Source of the DNA: an uncultured Pseudomonadota bacterium
GTDB lineage: Bacteria > Pseudomonadota > Gammaproteobacteria > Burkholderiales > SG8-41
NCBI GenBank assembly: GCA_946885605.1
Contig: CAMPGR010000007.1
Location: forward strand, 1-58,408
DNA length: 58,408 nt
Direction: 5' to 3'
Within the stretch, counting starts at the first letter, position 1. Each line of letters starts with the position of its first letter. Below, one piece after another: positions 45,391 to 57,800 of the stretch. The notes beneath the pieces were generated by a model. It was not told the DNA's origin. It saw only the letters and a list, made by a program, of their open reading frames with translations, and did no database searches. The position numbers and the translations under genes are program-made.

Positions 45391-46818
45391 ATGCGGTTAG
45401 CTGCCGTTCTCGTTGTCTTCCTCCTCAGCGCAGGCGCATTCGCGCCGCAGGCCGCGGCGCAGCCGACGGGCTTGCCCAAGCCCGTGGCGCAGGCGCTCGC
45501 CCGGGCGAAACTTCCCGAGTCCGGCGTCGCGGTGTACGTGCACGAAATCGGCGCACAGCGCCCGGTCGTGGCGCACAACGCCAATCGCGTCGTGAACCCG
45601 GCTTCCACCATGAAGCTCGTCACCACGTATGCCGCGCTGGAGCTGCTCGGCCCGGCGTACGTCTGGCACACCGAGGCGTACGGCGGCGCGCCGCTCGTCA
45701 ACGGCGTGCTGAACGGCGACCTCATTCTGAAAGGATACGGCGACCCCAAGCTCACCCTCGAGAACTTCTGGCTGCTGCTGCGCAACCTTCGCGGGCGTGG
45801 CGTGCGCGAGATCCGCGGCGACCTCGTGCTCGATCGCAGCTTCTTCGCACGCCTCCCGCACGATGCCGCGCAGTTCGACGATCAGCCCACGCGGCCCTAT
45901 AACACCGGCCCGGACGCCCTCCTCGTCAATTTCAAGGCCGTGACCGTGCAGTTCATTCCGGATGCGGAAGGACGCACCGTGCGCGTCGTCGTCGAGCCGC
46001 TCCTGCCCCAGCTGAAGGTCACGAACGATATCCAGTTCGCGACCGGTCCCTGCGGCAACTGGCTGTCCCAGATCAAGATCGACGCGCAGGGCAACGCGGA
46101 AGCGGCGCGGCTCGCCTTCAGCGGCAACTACGCGCTCGACTGCGGCGAGCAGGCGCGCAGTTTCAGCGTGCTCGGTCACCGTGAATACGTCGCCGGGCTG
46201 TTTGCCGCCTTGTGGCACGAGCTGGGCGGCCAATTTTCCGGTGTGGTGCGCGACGGCGAAGTGACCCCCGGGGCGCGGCTCCTCGCGAGCGCGCGCTCTC
46301 AGACGCTTGCGGAGATCGTGCGCGACATCAACAAGTACAGCAACAACGTGATGGCGCGCCAGCTCTTCCTGACACTGGGCGCCGCGGGAGAGGGCGCGCC
46401 AGCTGACTCCGAAAAGTCGACTCGCACCATCAAACAGTGGCTCGCCGCGAAGGGGCTCACGTTCCCGGAACTCATGCTGGAGAACGGCGCCGGGCTCTCG
46501 CGCATCGAGCGCATCACGGCGCAACACCTGGGGCAGCTGCTGCTCGCGGCATACTCGAGCCCCGTCATGCCGGAGTTGATGGCGTCCCTCCCCCTCACCG
46601 CGGTGGACGGCACCATGCGGAAGCGTTTCTCCGGCGCGCTCGTCGCGGGTCAGGCGCACATCAAGACGGGCTCGCTGTCCAACGTGCGCTCCATCGCCGG
46701 ATACGTTCTGGATGGGCGCGGCCGACGCGTCGTGGTGGTCTTCATCGCAAACCACCCGAATGCCGGCAATGCGCAGCCGGTGCAGGACGCGCTGCTGCAC
46801 TGGGTTTATCAAAGATAA
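45391..46818 (+). CDS. dacB: D-alanyl-D-alanine carboxypeptidase/endopeptidase (PBP4 type)
   Basis: A 475-aa periplasmic penicillin-binding protein of class C type-4. The signal peptide (AAVLVVFLLSAGAFAPQAAAQ) is followed by S-T-M-K (Ser72, Lys75) as the SxxK motif, a large inserted domain (about 90-290), KYSNN as the SxN motif near 310 and IKTGSLSNVRS as the KTG motif near 425. It trims or cleaves peptidoglycan cross-links. It starts 28 bases after the RNase-like gene, possibly in the same transcript. Confidence 0.95.
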   Translation: MRLAAVLVVFLLSAGAFAPQAAAQPTGLPKPVAQALARAKLPESGVAVYVHEIGAQRPVVAHNANRVVNPASTMKLVTTYAALELLGPAYVWHTEAYGGAPLVNGVLNGDLILKGYGDPKLTLENFWLLLRNLRGRGVREIRGDLVLDRSFFARLPHDAAQFDDQPTRPYNTGPDALLVNFKAVTVQFIPDAEGRTVRVVVEPLLPQLKVTNDIQFATGPCGNWLSQIKIDAQGNAEAARLAFSGNYALDCGEQARSFSVLGHREYVAGLFAALWHELGGQFSGVVRDGEVTPGARLLASARSQTLAEIVRDINKYSNNVMARQLFLTLGAAGEGAPADSEKSTRTIKQWLAAKGLTFPELMLENGAGLSRIERITAQHLGQLLLAAYSSPVMPELMASLPLTAVDGTMRKRFSGALVAGQAHIKTGSLSNVRSIAGYVLDGRGRRVVVVFIANHPNAGNAQPVQDALLHWVYQR

Positions 46819-46884
46819 CAAGTGGATGCCGACGACATACCCGGTGGTGCTATGATCTGTGTGCTTCTTGACTTGGGAGGGGAT

Positions 46885-47505
46885 ATGACATCAAGCATAC
46901 GGAAGCTCGCTGTTGCAGGTCTCATGACGATGGTGTGCGCTATCGCCAATCCAGCGGCTGCGCAGGACTCGGGATTCTATTTGGGCGGGGGTGTCGGACG
47001 TGCCAAGACGGACATCGACATGACCGGTATTGCGGGCACGGTCGATGAAAGCGACACCGGATGGAAGCTCTTCGGCGGATATCAGATCAACCGTTATTTC
47101 GGCGTGGAAGCGGGATACGCCGATCTCGGATCCTCGACGTTCAGTGGCACGCTGACGACGGCTGTTCCACCGTTTCCGGCCGGTACGGCCGTAGGCGGCG
47201 ATATCGAGGCCGAGGCGTGGTTTGTTTCGGCCGTGGGCACGCTGCCGATAACCGACCGGTTCTCCGCGCTGGGGAAACTTGGTGTGGCATTTGGTAAGAC
47301 GGAGTTCAGCGTAAGCGCCGGAGGACTCGCCGGGCGAGTGACGGATGACAGCACCGAGGTTACTTACGGCTTGGGGCTCAAGTTCGATGTGACCCGGAAT
47401 TTTTCGCTCCGCGGCGAATGGGATCGCTTCCGCGTTGGCGGCGATACCACTGGCGGCAAAGGCGACGTCGACCTATTCACGCTCAACGCCATCTTCCGCT
47501 TCTAA
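46885..47505 (+). CDS. Outer-membrane beta-barrel protein (OmpA/porin-like barrel)
   Basis: A 206-aa small outer-membrane protein. A signal peptide (RKLAVAGLMTMVCAIANPAAAQ) precedes an eight-stranded barrel with alternating strands: DSGFYLGGGVGRAKTD, SDTGWKLFGGYQINRYFGVEAGYADLG, and a C-terminal LFTLNAIFRF ending in Phe. The ATG at 46885 has GGGAGGGG just upstream, with a TATGAT box at 46849-46854 as a possible -10. The function is unknown; such proteins are often abundant surface proteins. A strong terminator follows. Confidence 0.88.
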   Translation: MTSSIRKLAVAGLMTMVCAIANPAAAQDSGFYLGGGVGRAKTDIDMTGIAGTVDESDTGWKLFGGYQINRYFGVEAGYADLGSSTFSGTLTTAVPPFPAGTAVGGDIEAEAWFVSAVGTLPITDRFSALGKLGVAFGKTEFSVSAGGLAGRVTDDSTEVTYGLGLKFDVTRNFSLRGEWDRFRVGGDTTGGKGDVDLFTLNAIFRF

Positions 47506-47524
47506 TTTTCAGTTCCCTGCCAGG

Positions 47525-47557
47525 GAGTCGAGGCGACAGCCTCGGCTCTTTTGTTTT
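47525..47557. terminator. Intrinsic terminator between outer-membrane protein gene and ubiD
   Basis: A ten-pair stem (47525-47534 with 47539-47548, one G-T pair) with a GACA loop followed by TTTTGTTTTT on the plus strand. It ends the outer-membrane protein transcript, and ubiD converges from the other side. Confidence 0.9.
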
Positions 47558-49087
47558 TCAAAGCCCGAGGTCGCGCCAGAGCGCATCGACGCGCTGGCGC
47601 ACCTCCTCGCTCATCTCGATCGGCTTGCCCCACGTGCGGCCGGTCTCCGCCGGCCATTTGTTCGTCGCATCGATGCCCATCTTCGAGCCCAGGCCCGCAA
47701 CGGGGCTCGCGAAGTCGAGATAGTCGATCGGCGTCGCATCGGCGATCAGGGTGTCGCGGCGCGGGTCGACACGCGTGGTGAGCGCCCAGATGACCTCCTT
47801 CCAGTCGCGCACGTTCACGTCGTCGTCGGTGACGATGATGAACTTCGTGTACATGAACTGGCGCAGATAGCTCCAGACGCCGAACATCACGCGCTTGGCG
47901 TGCCCCGGGTACTGCTTCCTGATGCTCACGCACGCGATGCGATAGGAGCAGCCTTCCGGCGGCAGGTAGAAGTCGACGATCTCCGGAAACTGCTTGGCGA
48001 GCAGCGGCACGAACACCTCGTTGAGCGCCTCGCCGAGCATCGCGGGCTCATCCGGCGGCTTTCCTGTATACGTGCTGTGGTAAATGGGATTGCGGCGCAT
48101 CGTGATGCGCTCGATGCTGAAGACCGGGAACCACTCCGCCTCGTTGTAGTAGCCGGTGTGGTCGCCGAACGGTCCCTCGAGCGCGGTTTCGTACTCGTTC
48201 TCTTCCGATGCTCCCGACGAGGCTGGACCCCGACCCGGCATCTGGCCCCTGGTCTCGCCGGGCAGGATGTGGCCCTCGAGCACGATCTCCGCCATCGCCG
48301 GCACCTGCAGGTCGTGGCTGACGCACTTCACGACTTCGGTGCGTGCGCCGCGCAGCAACCCCGCGAACTGATACTCGCTCAGCGTGTCGGGCACCGGCGT
48401 GACCGCGCCGAGCATCGTCGCCGGGTCCGCACCGAGCGCGACCGCGACGGGAAACGGGGCGCGCGGATGCGCCAGCCGATGATCTCGGAAGTCGAGTGCG
48501 CCGCCGCGGTGCGCGAGCCAGCGCATGATGACCTTGTTCGGGCCGATCACCTGCTGGCGATAGATGCCGAGATTCTGCCGTGTGCGGTTAGGTCCGCGCG
48601 TGACGACGAGCCCCCACGTGATGAGCGGCGCCGCGTCGCCGGGCCAGCACGTCTGGATCGGAAGGCGCCCAAGATCGACGTCGCCGCCCTCCCACACGAT
48701 TTCCTGGCACGGCGCGCTCGCCACCTCGCGCGGCGTCATGCTGAGCACCTGCTTCAGGAGCGGCAATTTGTCCCACGCGTCCTTGAAGCCTTTGGGCGGC
48801 TCGGGCTCCTTGAGGTAAGCGAGCAGCTTCCCGAGGTCGCGCAGCGCCGAAACCGACTCCTGCCCCATGCCGAGCGCAACCCGCTGCGGCGTGCCGAAGA
48901 GATTGCCGAGCACGGGTATGGCATGGCCGCGCGGTTTTTCGAAGAGCAGCGCGGGACCGCCTGCCTTCAGGACGCGGTCGCAAATCTCCGTCATTTCCAG
49001 CCGCGGATCCACTTCCACGGCGATTCGCTTCAACTCGCCGCGCGCTTCGAGTTGCGTGAGAAACTCGCGCAGGTCCCGGTACTTCAT
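47558..49087 (-). CDS. ubiD: 4-hydroxy-3-polyprenylbenzoate decarboxylase
   Basis: A 509-aa prenylated-FMN-dependent decarboxylase of ubiquinone synthesis. Motifs are [22 protein letters not shown] at the start, NLGIYRQQV, the [10 protein letters not shown] metal/flavin loop and [17 protein letters not shown] Gly/Pro/Ser-rich stretch ([14 protein letters not shown]) is inserted between the LEGHILPGE segment and EGPFGDHTG, which explains the somewhat large size. The protein depends on UbiX for its cofactor; ubiX is not in the window. It lies ten bases after ubiA, and the order C-A-D matches the pathway genes. Confidence 0.96.
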   Translation of the reverse strand: MKYRDLREFLTQLEARGELKRIAVEVDPRLEMTEICDRVLKAGGPALLFEKPRGHAIPVLGNLFGTPQRVALGMGQESVSALRDLGKLLAYLKEPEPPKGFKDAWDKLPLLKQVLSMTPREVASAPCQEIVWEGGDVDLGRLPIQTCWPGDAAPLITWGLVVTRGPNRTRQNLGIYRQQVIGPNKVIMRWLAHRGGALDFRDHRLAHPRAPFPVAVALGADPATMLGAVTPVPDTLSEYQFAGLLRGARTEVVKCVSHDLQVPAMAEIVLEGHILPGETRGQMPGRGPASSGASEENEYETALEGPFGDHTGYYNEAEWFPVFSIERITMRRNPIYHSTYTGKPPDEPAMLGEALNEVFVPLLAKQFPEIVDFYLPPEGCSYRIACVSIRKQYPGHAKRVMFGVWSYLRQFMYTKFIIVTDDDVNVRDWKEVIWALTTRVDPRRDTLIADATPIDYLDFASPVAGLGSKMGIDATNKWPAETGRTWGKPIEMSEEVRQRVDALWRDLGL

Positions 49088-49097
49088 CGTGCGCGGC

Positions 49098-49973
49098 TCA
49101 GAAAAGGCGCAACCGGAAGAAAACGTCGAGCGCAATGCCGGCGAAGATGGCCGCGCCCACCCAGTTATTGTTGAGGAACGCCGCGAAACACTTCTGCTGG
49201 TCCCGGTCGCGGATGAGTTGGTACTGGTGGAGCACGAAGCCGGCCGCAAGGATGAGACCGACGTAATAGAAGACGCCGAGCCGCATCCACGCCCCAACGG
49301 TCGCCATGATGCCGAGAAACGCCGCATGGCACGCCATCACCGCGGCGACGTCGTGTCGCCCGAGCAGGATCGCGGAGGATTTGACGCCGATCCTGATATC
49401 GTCGTCGCGATCCACCATTGCATACTCGGTATCGTAGGCGATCGCCCAAAACACGTTCCCCAGCAGCATCACCCATGCGACGGGCGCGATCTTGCCGTGA
49501 TACGCGGCGAACGCCATCGGTATCGAGATGCCGAAGGCGATGCCGAGATACGCCTGCGGCAGATCGAAGAAGCGCTTGGTGAAGGGATACGTGACGGCAA
49601 GGAAGAGCGCGACAAACGAGAGGAGGATCGTGAGCCGGTTGAGGAACAGCACGAGCGCAAACGCGAGGAGAAACAGCACCGCGGCGAGCACCAGCGCTTC
49701 GGTGGGCGTCACGCGCCTCGCGGCAAGGGGGCGGTTGCGCGTGCGCTCCACATGCGGATCCAAATTGCGATCGGCGTAGTCGTTGATGATGCAGCCCGCG
49801 GAGCGCGTCAAGATCGTGCCGAGCACGAAGATGACGAGTATGTCGATGCGCAACACACCCGGTGCGGCGAGCCACAGTCCCCACAATGCCGGCCACAGAA
49901 GCAGGAGAATGCCGATCGGCTTGTCGAGCCGCATCAGCTTTTCGTACGCGTCGAGCCTTTCCTTGAGCGTCAT
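49098..49973 (-). CDS. ubiA: 4-hydroxybenzoate polyprenyltransferase
   Basis: A 291-aa integral-membrane enzyme with about eight helices that attaches the polyprenyl chain to 4-hydroxybenzoate. The two metal-pyrophosphate motifs are present: [15 protein letters not shown] with the N-D-x3-D pattern, and [22 protein letters not shown] follows motif one, as in UbiA. The start overlaps the ubiC stop by four bases (ATGA), and ubiD lies downstream. Confidence 0.97.
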   Translation of the reverse strand: MTLKERLDAYEKLMRLDKPIGILLLLWPALWGLWLAAPGVLRIDILVIFVLGTILTRSAGCIINDYADRNLDPHVERTRNRPLAARRVTPTEALVLAAVLFLLAFALVLFLNRLTILLSFVALFLAVTYPFTKRFFDLPQAYLGIAFGISIPMAFAAYHGKIAPVAWVMLLGNVFWAIAYDTEYAMVDRDDDIRIGVKSSAILLGRHDVAAVMACHAAFLGIMATVGAWMRLGVFYYVGLILAAGFVLHQYQLIRDRDQQKCFAAFLNNNWVGAAIFAGIALDVFFRLRLF

Positions 49974-50515
49974 GAGCCGAGCTTGTGTATCCCGGGCAGA
50001 AACACTTCCGTGACCAGTATAGGCGATTTATGCAGCAGGAATAGCGAGCGCCGCGCCCAGAGGTGAGGCGGAGGGGACGCGAGCGCTTCGACGGCGCGCC
50101 GGTAGAGCTCATGGTGACGGCTCAGTCTCTTCTGCCGCAGCGGATAGCGCCGGATGCGCGGGTCGGCGAAGAGCGCAGCGCCGAGCGGCCGATTCCCGAG
50201 CCCCGCGATACGCCGCCACGGGCCGCGCAGCGAGCGCGGGTCGATCACGCTGTGCGCGAACACGACCGGCGTGCCCGCGCAATAGAGATACACCTCGCGC
50301 ACCAGCGCATAGCCGCGGCGCCCGCCCGGGTGCAGGAACACTTCGTCGCGATCGATGCGGCCGCGCCCCTGGAAAACGAGCTTCACGCGGAACGCATCGC
50401 AACGCCCCTGGATGCGCGCGGTGAGCGAGCCGCGATCGACGAGCCAGGCGCGCGTTTTCAAAGCCGAATGCGCCGGTCGGCGCAGCCAGCGCCGGTCGCG
50501 TGGCGGGAGTCTCAC
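49970..50515 (-). CDS. ubiC: Chorismate-pyruvate lyase
   Basis: A 181-aa enzyme splitting chorismate to 4-hydroxybenzoate and pyruvate, the entry step of ubiquinone synthesis. FLHPGGRRGYALVREVYLYCAGTPVVFAHSVI carries the conserved Arg and the central barrel strands, with the product-site Glu-Val-Phe-Leu-Pro near the C-terminus (LVTEVFLPGI). It begins with GTG two bases after the recG stop and overlaps ubiA. The N-terminal 30 residues are very basic; a later start cannot be excluded. Confidence 0.9.
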   Translation of the reverse strand: MRLPPRDRRWLRRPAHSALKTRAWLVDRGSLTARIQGRCDAFRVKLVFQGRGRIDRDEVFLHPGGRRGYALVREVYLYCAGTPVVFAHSVIDPRSLRGPWRRIAGLGNRPLGAALFADPRIRRYPLRQKRLSRHHELYRRAVEALASPPPHLWARRSLFLLHKSPILVTEVFLPGIHKLGS

Positions 50516-50517
50516 GG

Positions 50518-52670
<2,153 letters not shown>

Positions 52671-52671
<1 letters not shown>

Positions 52672-53072
52672 CAGTCCTTGGCGTGATCTTCCGGCTGCAC
52701 CACCATGACCGCGTCGATCTCGACTTGTGCGCCCCGCGGCAGGGCCGCGACGCCCACTGCTGCGCGCGCGGGATAAGGCGCATTGAAGTAGCTCGACATG
52801 ATTTCGTTCACGAGCGCGAAATTGGCGAGGTCTGTGAGGTACACCGTCAGCTTGACGACATCCCCGAGTCCGCCGCCGCTTGCCAACGCGACAGCCTTCA
52901 GGTTGTCGAATACACGCCGGATCTGGGCGTCGATCCCGGAAACGAGCTCCATGGTTTTAGGGTCAAGACCGATCTGCCCGGCCAGATAAATGGTGTTATC
53001 GCAGCGTATCGCCTGCGAATAGGTGCCAATCGCCTTCGGCGCGGCATCGGTGTGTATGACGCGTTTGCGCAT
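52671..53072 (-). CDS. ridA: RidA family protein (enamine/imine deaminase)
   Basis: A 133-aa trimeric YjgF/RidA-family protein, which hydrolyses reactive 2-aminoacrylate from PLP enzymes. Motifs are [48 protein letters not shown] and [24 protein letters not shown] with the carboxylate-binding Arg and catalytic Glu. The ATG at 53072 was chosen over 53087 because GGGAGAG sits four bases before it. It leads the ridA-recG-ubiC-ubiA-ubiD transcript. Confidence 0.95.
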
Positions 53073-53150
53073 GCATCTCTCCCTCATAGCTGGTGATGAT
53101 CCTGTGCGCTATCATGAAGCGCCCGATACGAGAATTCAATCGCCCGTGCC

Positions 53151-53492
53151 ATGACCACTGCCGCCATTGCCAATCTCGAGAAGCTGATCGGCGGCCCGCG
53201 CGACAACGCGCTGCTGCGCTACAGCCTCGGCAATGAATACCTGAAATGCGGTGAGCCGGCGGCTGCAGCAACGCATTTGCGTGAGGCGGTGCGGCGCGAT
53301 TCCCAATACTCCGCAGCGTGGAAACTGTTGGGGCGGGCGCTCTCCGAGAGCGGGGCTCCGCGCGAGGCGCTCGTCGCATACCGCGAAGGCATCCGCGTCG
53401 CGGAGGCGAAAGGCGACAAGCAGGCCGCAAAGGAGATGGCGGTCTTCGCGCGCCGCATCGAGCGCGCGCTCGAAAAAACGGGCGGCGAATAG
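53151..53492 (+). CDS. Small tetratricopeptide-repeat protein
   Basis: A 113-aa all-helical protein with about two and a half TPR units: NALLRYSLGNEYLKCGEPAAAATHLREAVRRD, YSAAWKLLGRALSESGAPREALVAYREGIRVAE, and a C-terminal charged helix. It is probably a protein-binding adaptor. No signal peptide or membrane helix is visible. It is divergent from ridA with a 78-base gap. It is the last gene with the window's main codon style before the A/T-richer region. Confidence 0.85.
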   Translation: MTTAAIANLEKLIGGPRDNALLRYSLGNEYLKCGEPAAAATHLREAVRRDSQYSAAWKLLGRALSESGAPREALVAYREGIRVAEAKGDKQAAKEMAVFARRIERALEKTGGE

Positions 53493-53540
53493 CGGCAGCG
53501 AACCATACGCGGCGGGTCCAGCACTGCCGCAGCCTCTTCT

Positions 53541-54809
53541 TTACTGGCCCAGGTATGTGCTGATTGCGCTCGTTAATTCCTTGTTGGTGTCCAGAAGAGC
53601 CGGGGCCAGTATGGCGCTCCAGTGCAGCGAGAGGCGCATTCGGGGATCGAACGCCATACCCGTTTCGAAGACGGAGGAGGCTTCCGTAAACGGCGTGCTG
53701 AATACGCTTTCCGGCGCTATCCAACTGCTGCTCCCGGCCTCCTTGTAGGTCTTATCTCCGCCCTTATAGAAAGGATCGTAATGACGGGACACGAGGTTAT
53801 CCCAAATCGCCTTGGGAAAGGGCAGCACCTCCACTTTTGGAGGCAACTCGATATCCACTCCGGGCAAGTCAGGGTGCGGCGCAGTTCTCGCTGGCGTAAT
53901 GGTTGGAGTAAAGTCAAAAGTGGTACACCAAAGGCAGGCCTCGACGAACCGCATAAAGACCTCGTCCGGTCCTCTTTCGAGGGCACCAGGAGTCCTCGAT
54001 ATGCCGCTGCCCTCCTCAATGAATTCCGGAACGCCTTTGAGCCAGTCTTCGTCCTCGCTAGTTGCGACGCGCTCCTTCAGCATCTCCAATATTCTCTTGT
54101 CAGATCCTCTTGATATCTTTATCCACGTCAAGAGCCCCACAAATACGGTAACCGCGGGTAGTCCTGTGCTTTCTTTGCTCGCTGCCTTTCGGGTTTTCTT
54201 CGCGCCCTGCACGTCATCCTTGTCATAAAGCGGTTGCATGGCGGCTTTCGCTGCAATCGTAACCGTGCTTCGGAGATTATTCTCGAGCTCGGGAAAGTAC
54301 ACTTTCGCCACCTCATGCCACTGCTTGCGAAGCTCTTCCTGGGCTTTCCAATTTTCCAGAACCTTTGAATTGCCCCGCCACCTTTCCATCGCGGATTTCA
54401 TGGGTGCGGGCTCGACCAACGAGATGGTCCCTACCGCTTTTTGCACACGAGCCTCCCGCTCTCGGACGTGCCTGGGCGCTGGCAGCTCAACCTTTGTCAA
54501 CGCGGGAAGCTTTCGCGATAGCGCGAGCTTTGCTCCGATTCGGCCGACGATGGCGCCGACCGGAATAGCGGTGGTGAAGATGGTCAGTATGGCGTCCATC
54601 CACAGTGGGAAGGCATTCGCACTACCCAATTCCTCGATCTTCGCCCATATGAGCTGCTTCTCTCTTCCATCGACTTCGGCACGCGCGCCGTGAACGGCGA
54701 TTTCCAGAGAGTCCCAGAGGTCCTCCTGACGGTCTTGAGCCTCCTTGATGGTCTCTGTAGCTTGCTTTCGCAGCTCTTTTATTCTTTCTTCCTTTGTTGG
54801 TTTACCCAT
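53541..54809 (-). CDS. Unknown protein with central hydrophobic segment, accessory region
   Basis: A 422-aa protein that I do not recognise. The first 50 residues are highly charged and probably coiled-coil (EERIKELRKQATETIKEAQDRQED). A hydrophobic stretch at about 68-98 (WMDAILTIFTTAIPVGAIVGRIG) could be a membrane segment. A Lys/Arg-rich middle follows, and a hydrophobic segment near 225-240 (AVTVFVGLLTWIKI). The C-terminal 120 residues are Pro/Trp-rich and acidic. No catalytic motif is evident. Codon use is less GC-biased than in genes to the left. It starts 21 bases after the 1030-aa gene, so the two form one transcription unit. Confidence 0.72.
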   Translation of the reverse strand: MGKPTKEERIKELRKQATETIKEAQDRQEDLWDSLEIAVHGARAEVDGREKQLIWAKIEELGSANAFPLWMDAILTIFTTAIPVGAIVGRIGAKLALSRKLPALTKVELPAPRHVREREARVQKAVGTISLVEPAPMKSAMERWRGNSKVLENWKAQEELRKQWHEVAKVYFPELENNLRSTVTIAAKAAMQPLYDKDDVQGAKKTRKAASKESTGLPAVTVFVGLLTWIKISRGSDKRILEMLKERVATSEDEDWLKGVPEFIEEGSGISRTPGALERGPDEVFMRFVEACLWCTTFDFTPTITPARTAPHPDLPGVDIELPPKVEVLPFPKAIWDNLVSRHYDPFYKGGDKTYKEAGSSSWIAPESVFSTPFTEASSVFETGMAFDPRMRLSLHWSAILAPALLDTNKELTSAISTYLGQ

Positions 54810-54830
54810 ACAGCTTCTCTGGCGCCATGA

Positions 54831-57800
54831 TCAAACCATGCTATCCAGTCGGCCCCTGTTCTCGTCAAGAATTACGAGCGCGGTTGGAACATTTACGAGC
54901 CAGGGTGGGCCATACGGTACGCTCCCGGTGGCATAGTTGACTGACGGCGCGGTGCCGCCGACAAACGCCCTATCAAGCTTGATTTCACGCGGTGGCACCA
55001 CATCGGCAACGGTGTATAGCTCACCGTCAATATAGAGCTCCCTGCCCACATCGCGCTCGCTGGCGTCCCAATTGCTATCGTCGTTGATGCGGACAACGAC
55101 ACTTCCGTTCTCGACCTGCAACGATCCGCTGCCCAATGCCACCTCGGCTTTCCGGTCTATGAGAAGCTCGAGCCACAAATCCTCGAAACTCGTCTGCTCC
55201 GGCATTTCGCCGTTTGCCGACCCATCAACCCGGGTCAATTCATCCATCGCCGGATCCGACTCCAAATAGTACAAGACACGCGCTTCGTATCCGGGAGTGA
55301 CCGGGACAATGACTCGTGCCGCACCCGCACTCAGAAACGCTGTGTGCCGAGGGTCAGTGCTCGCCACGTTGTTACGCATCTTCCACGATTCGCGTCGGGA
55401 CCAAAAATACGGATAGAGGAAATAGCTCATCTGTTTCCACTCGAAGGCCTCTTCAAAGAACCTCACGATCGGGGCCTGCACATCGGCATTCAGCGGGCTG
55501 ATCTCCTGAAAATCTCCAACCTGCTCGATCGCATTGAAGTTGTGAGGCTTCAGCCTCATCGCCTTGATGGCCCATTTCTTGAGTTCCTCCTGTTCGATGC
55601 GCCTGTTCTCCGCCTCCGGTCGTCCGGTGATCGCCCCGAACACATTACGAACCCGGGCCTCCAGTTCGGTGTCGCGATCGACTTGACGCAGTAGCACCTC
55701 GTAGCCCGCGCGAAGCTTTTCCCAGGTTGTGACTTGCCATTTGCTCATGGCCTCCGGTGTGCGCTCACAACGAAGAACGACCTGCGCTACCATCGTCTTG
55801 TCGAAGTGCCCTTTTGCGCGCAACGAAATCGGCACGCCATTTGGCCATGGCACGATGGGATCGAACTCGAAATCCTTCAGCCCCAGTCCGTTTGCATCGG
55901 CCGCATCAATGACACCGAGGCCTCCCACAGCCATGTAGATGTTGAGGGGCTCGGTGTTATCTTTGATGGCGCTTACGATCGCTTTGCCTGACAGCGGCCG
56001 GTATCCGTCCGGAATGGCAACCATTTCTGCCACAGTGTCCTCGGCCCATTCTTCCGCGTCTTCATTCGGGGCGGTCGCCCACGTGAACCCGACATGGATG
56101 AATGGTGCAGGGGGAGGTTCGATGCCCTGGGCTCCATACTGCTGTGCCTTGCACAGGTAGTTTCCGCTGTGTATATCGTGCGCCCCCAAGTTGAAAGGCG
56201 GAAGCCTGCGCTTCTTGGTGGACATGGCACCAAGCTGGAGCAGGGACACCGCTGGCTCGGGAATATGGAACTCGACTAACAACCTTGTGCCATAGTGACG
56301 TAGCTGTACTTGGTGGATTTTCTCCAGCCACAGGTACATGCCACTAATCGGGTCGGGTTGGGTGCCGTTTCCGGAGACCGCTGCGTTACTAAGCCGATGC
56401 CGGTTGAGCTCACGGATTTGCTCTGTGATGGTGAGGCGACGCAGTTTGCGTACGCTCTCAAAAGTCCGTTCGACTGCTTTCGAAACGATTTCTTTAGCGA
56501 GATTTTGCGCGCTGCCCCGAGACTCGGACTTGCTTTGCTGAAATCCGGCATCGAGGCTGGTATCGACATGTGTCAGCCCGTAGCGCCCTGATGTGTTGAC
56601 GCCGCTCTGTATCGAGAAATTCTGCTGGATCGAGTCCTGGCTTTGGGTTTGCAACTCATAGCGATCTGTCGTCTGCGAATCGAGTTCAGTCTCGGTCTCG
56701 GTGATAGTCTCTGTTTCCACCACCTCCTCGGTCTTGCTCGTGCGCTCATGTTCTCGAAGCTTGGTCTCACCCGGAAGAATGTTCTCTATGTGGGCGATTT
56801 CGCGCGCTCTATATCCGGCGAGCCTTTCACGTGCCACCACCAGATCACCCCATCCTACGGCCTTCACTGAAGGCTGCATTCGTTCGGGGGGCAGAGGACT
56901 CGCAACCGGGAGCGCGTTCTGTTCTTGCTCCTCCAGTTCCTGGATCTGACTACAAATCGCGTTTGCCTCATCCCGGACGCCAATCGAATTGACTCCTGTA
57001 ATGAGATCGTCCAAGTCGCCGGGACGTCCACCGGGCATTCGTGACACAACGGAATTGAGCAGTGTTTTCTGTCTCTCAGCCAAACGACTCTCGAGTCGCT
57101 CATAAAAGCTATTGTCCAGCTGTCGCGGCCGCAGTGCGGCCCGCTCCCTGCGTTCTGCCCCTGGTTCCACAGCGCCGGTGCGTTCCCGGTTCCATATGAA
57201 GTACTCTCTGTGCGCGCGCGATCCAATTACTTCGAGGTCGCTAATTTGTTGGGCTAGTTGCTTCCACAGCGCGCGCTTTTGTTCAATATTTTTCCTGACA
57301 GCGGACTCGGCAGCCTCGCTCCTGCCGCGAAGAATTGCAGAATGCCTCGTTCGTAGATCGATCTGACGATAGTTCTCGGCACGCCATGCCGCGGGCAGGC
57401 TGCAAGGCGCACTGAGGATTCTTTGGATCGCGCCGTCCTCGCGCAGAGACCCGCCATCGCGAAGCAGACGTTGGGCGAGATACGCGGCTCGAATTAACCG
57501 GACATGCCGAGCGAGCAGGCCATTTCTCGGGTCACGCAGCCTTAAGCTGAGCCAGGAATCGAAGACTTTGCGATACTCGTCTGTAAACCGGCTACGACTT
57601 GCAAAATCCGTCACCTTGAAAGATCGACTCCCCAACCGAACGGTTGCCTCGACCAACGCCTTGTACGTTTTCGGCTTATCCGTGTACAAACTGTGAGCCA
57701 GGCGTTCCAATTCGAGCTTGTCAAACTGCTGCTCCGACAGCGTAGGCAACCCTTCCAGCCGTTCCAAAACCTCGGGCTGAGGCGTCAGCGAATTAACCCT

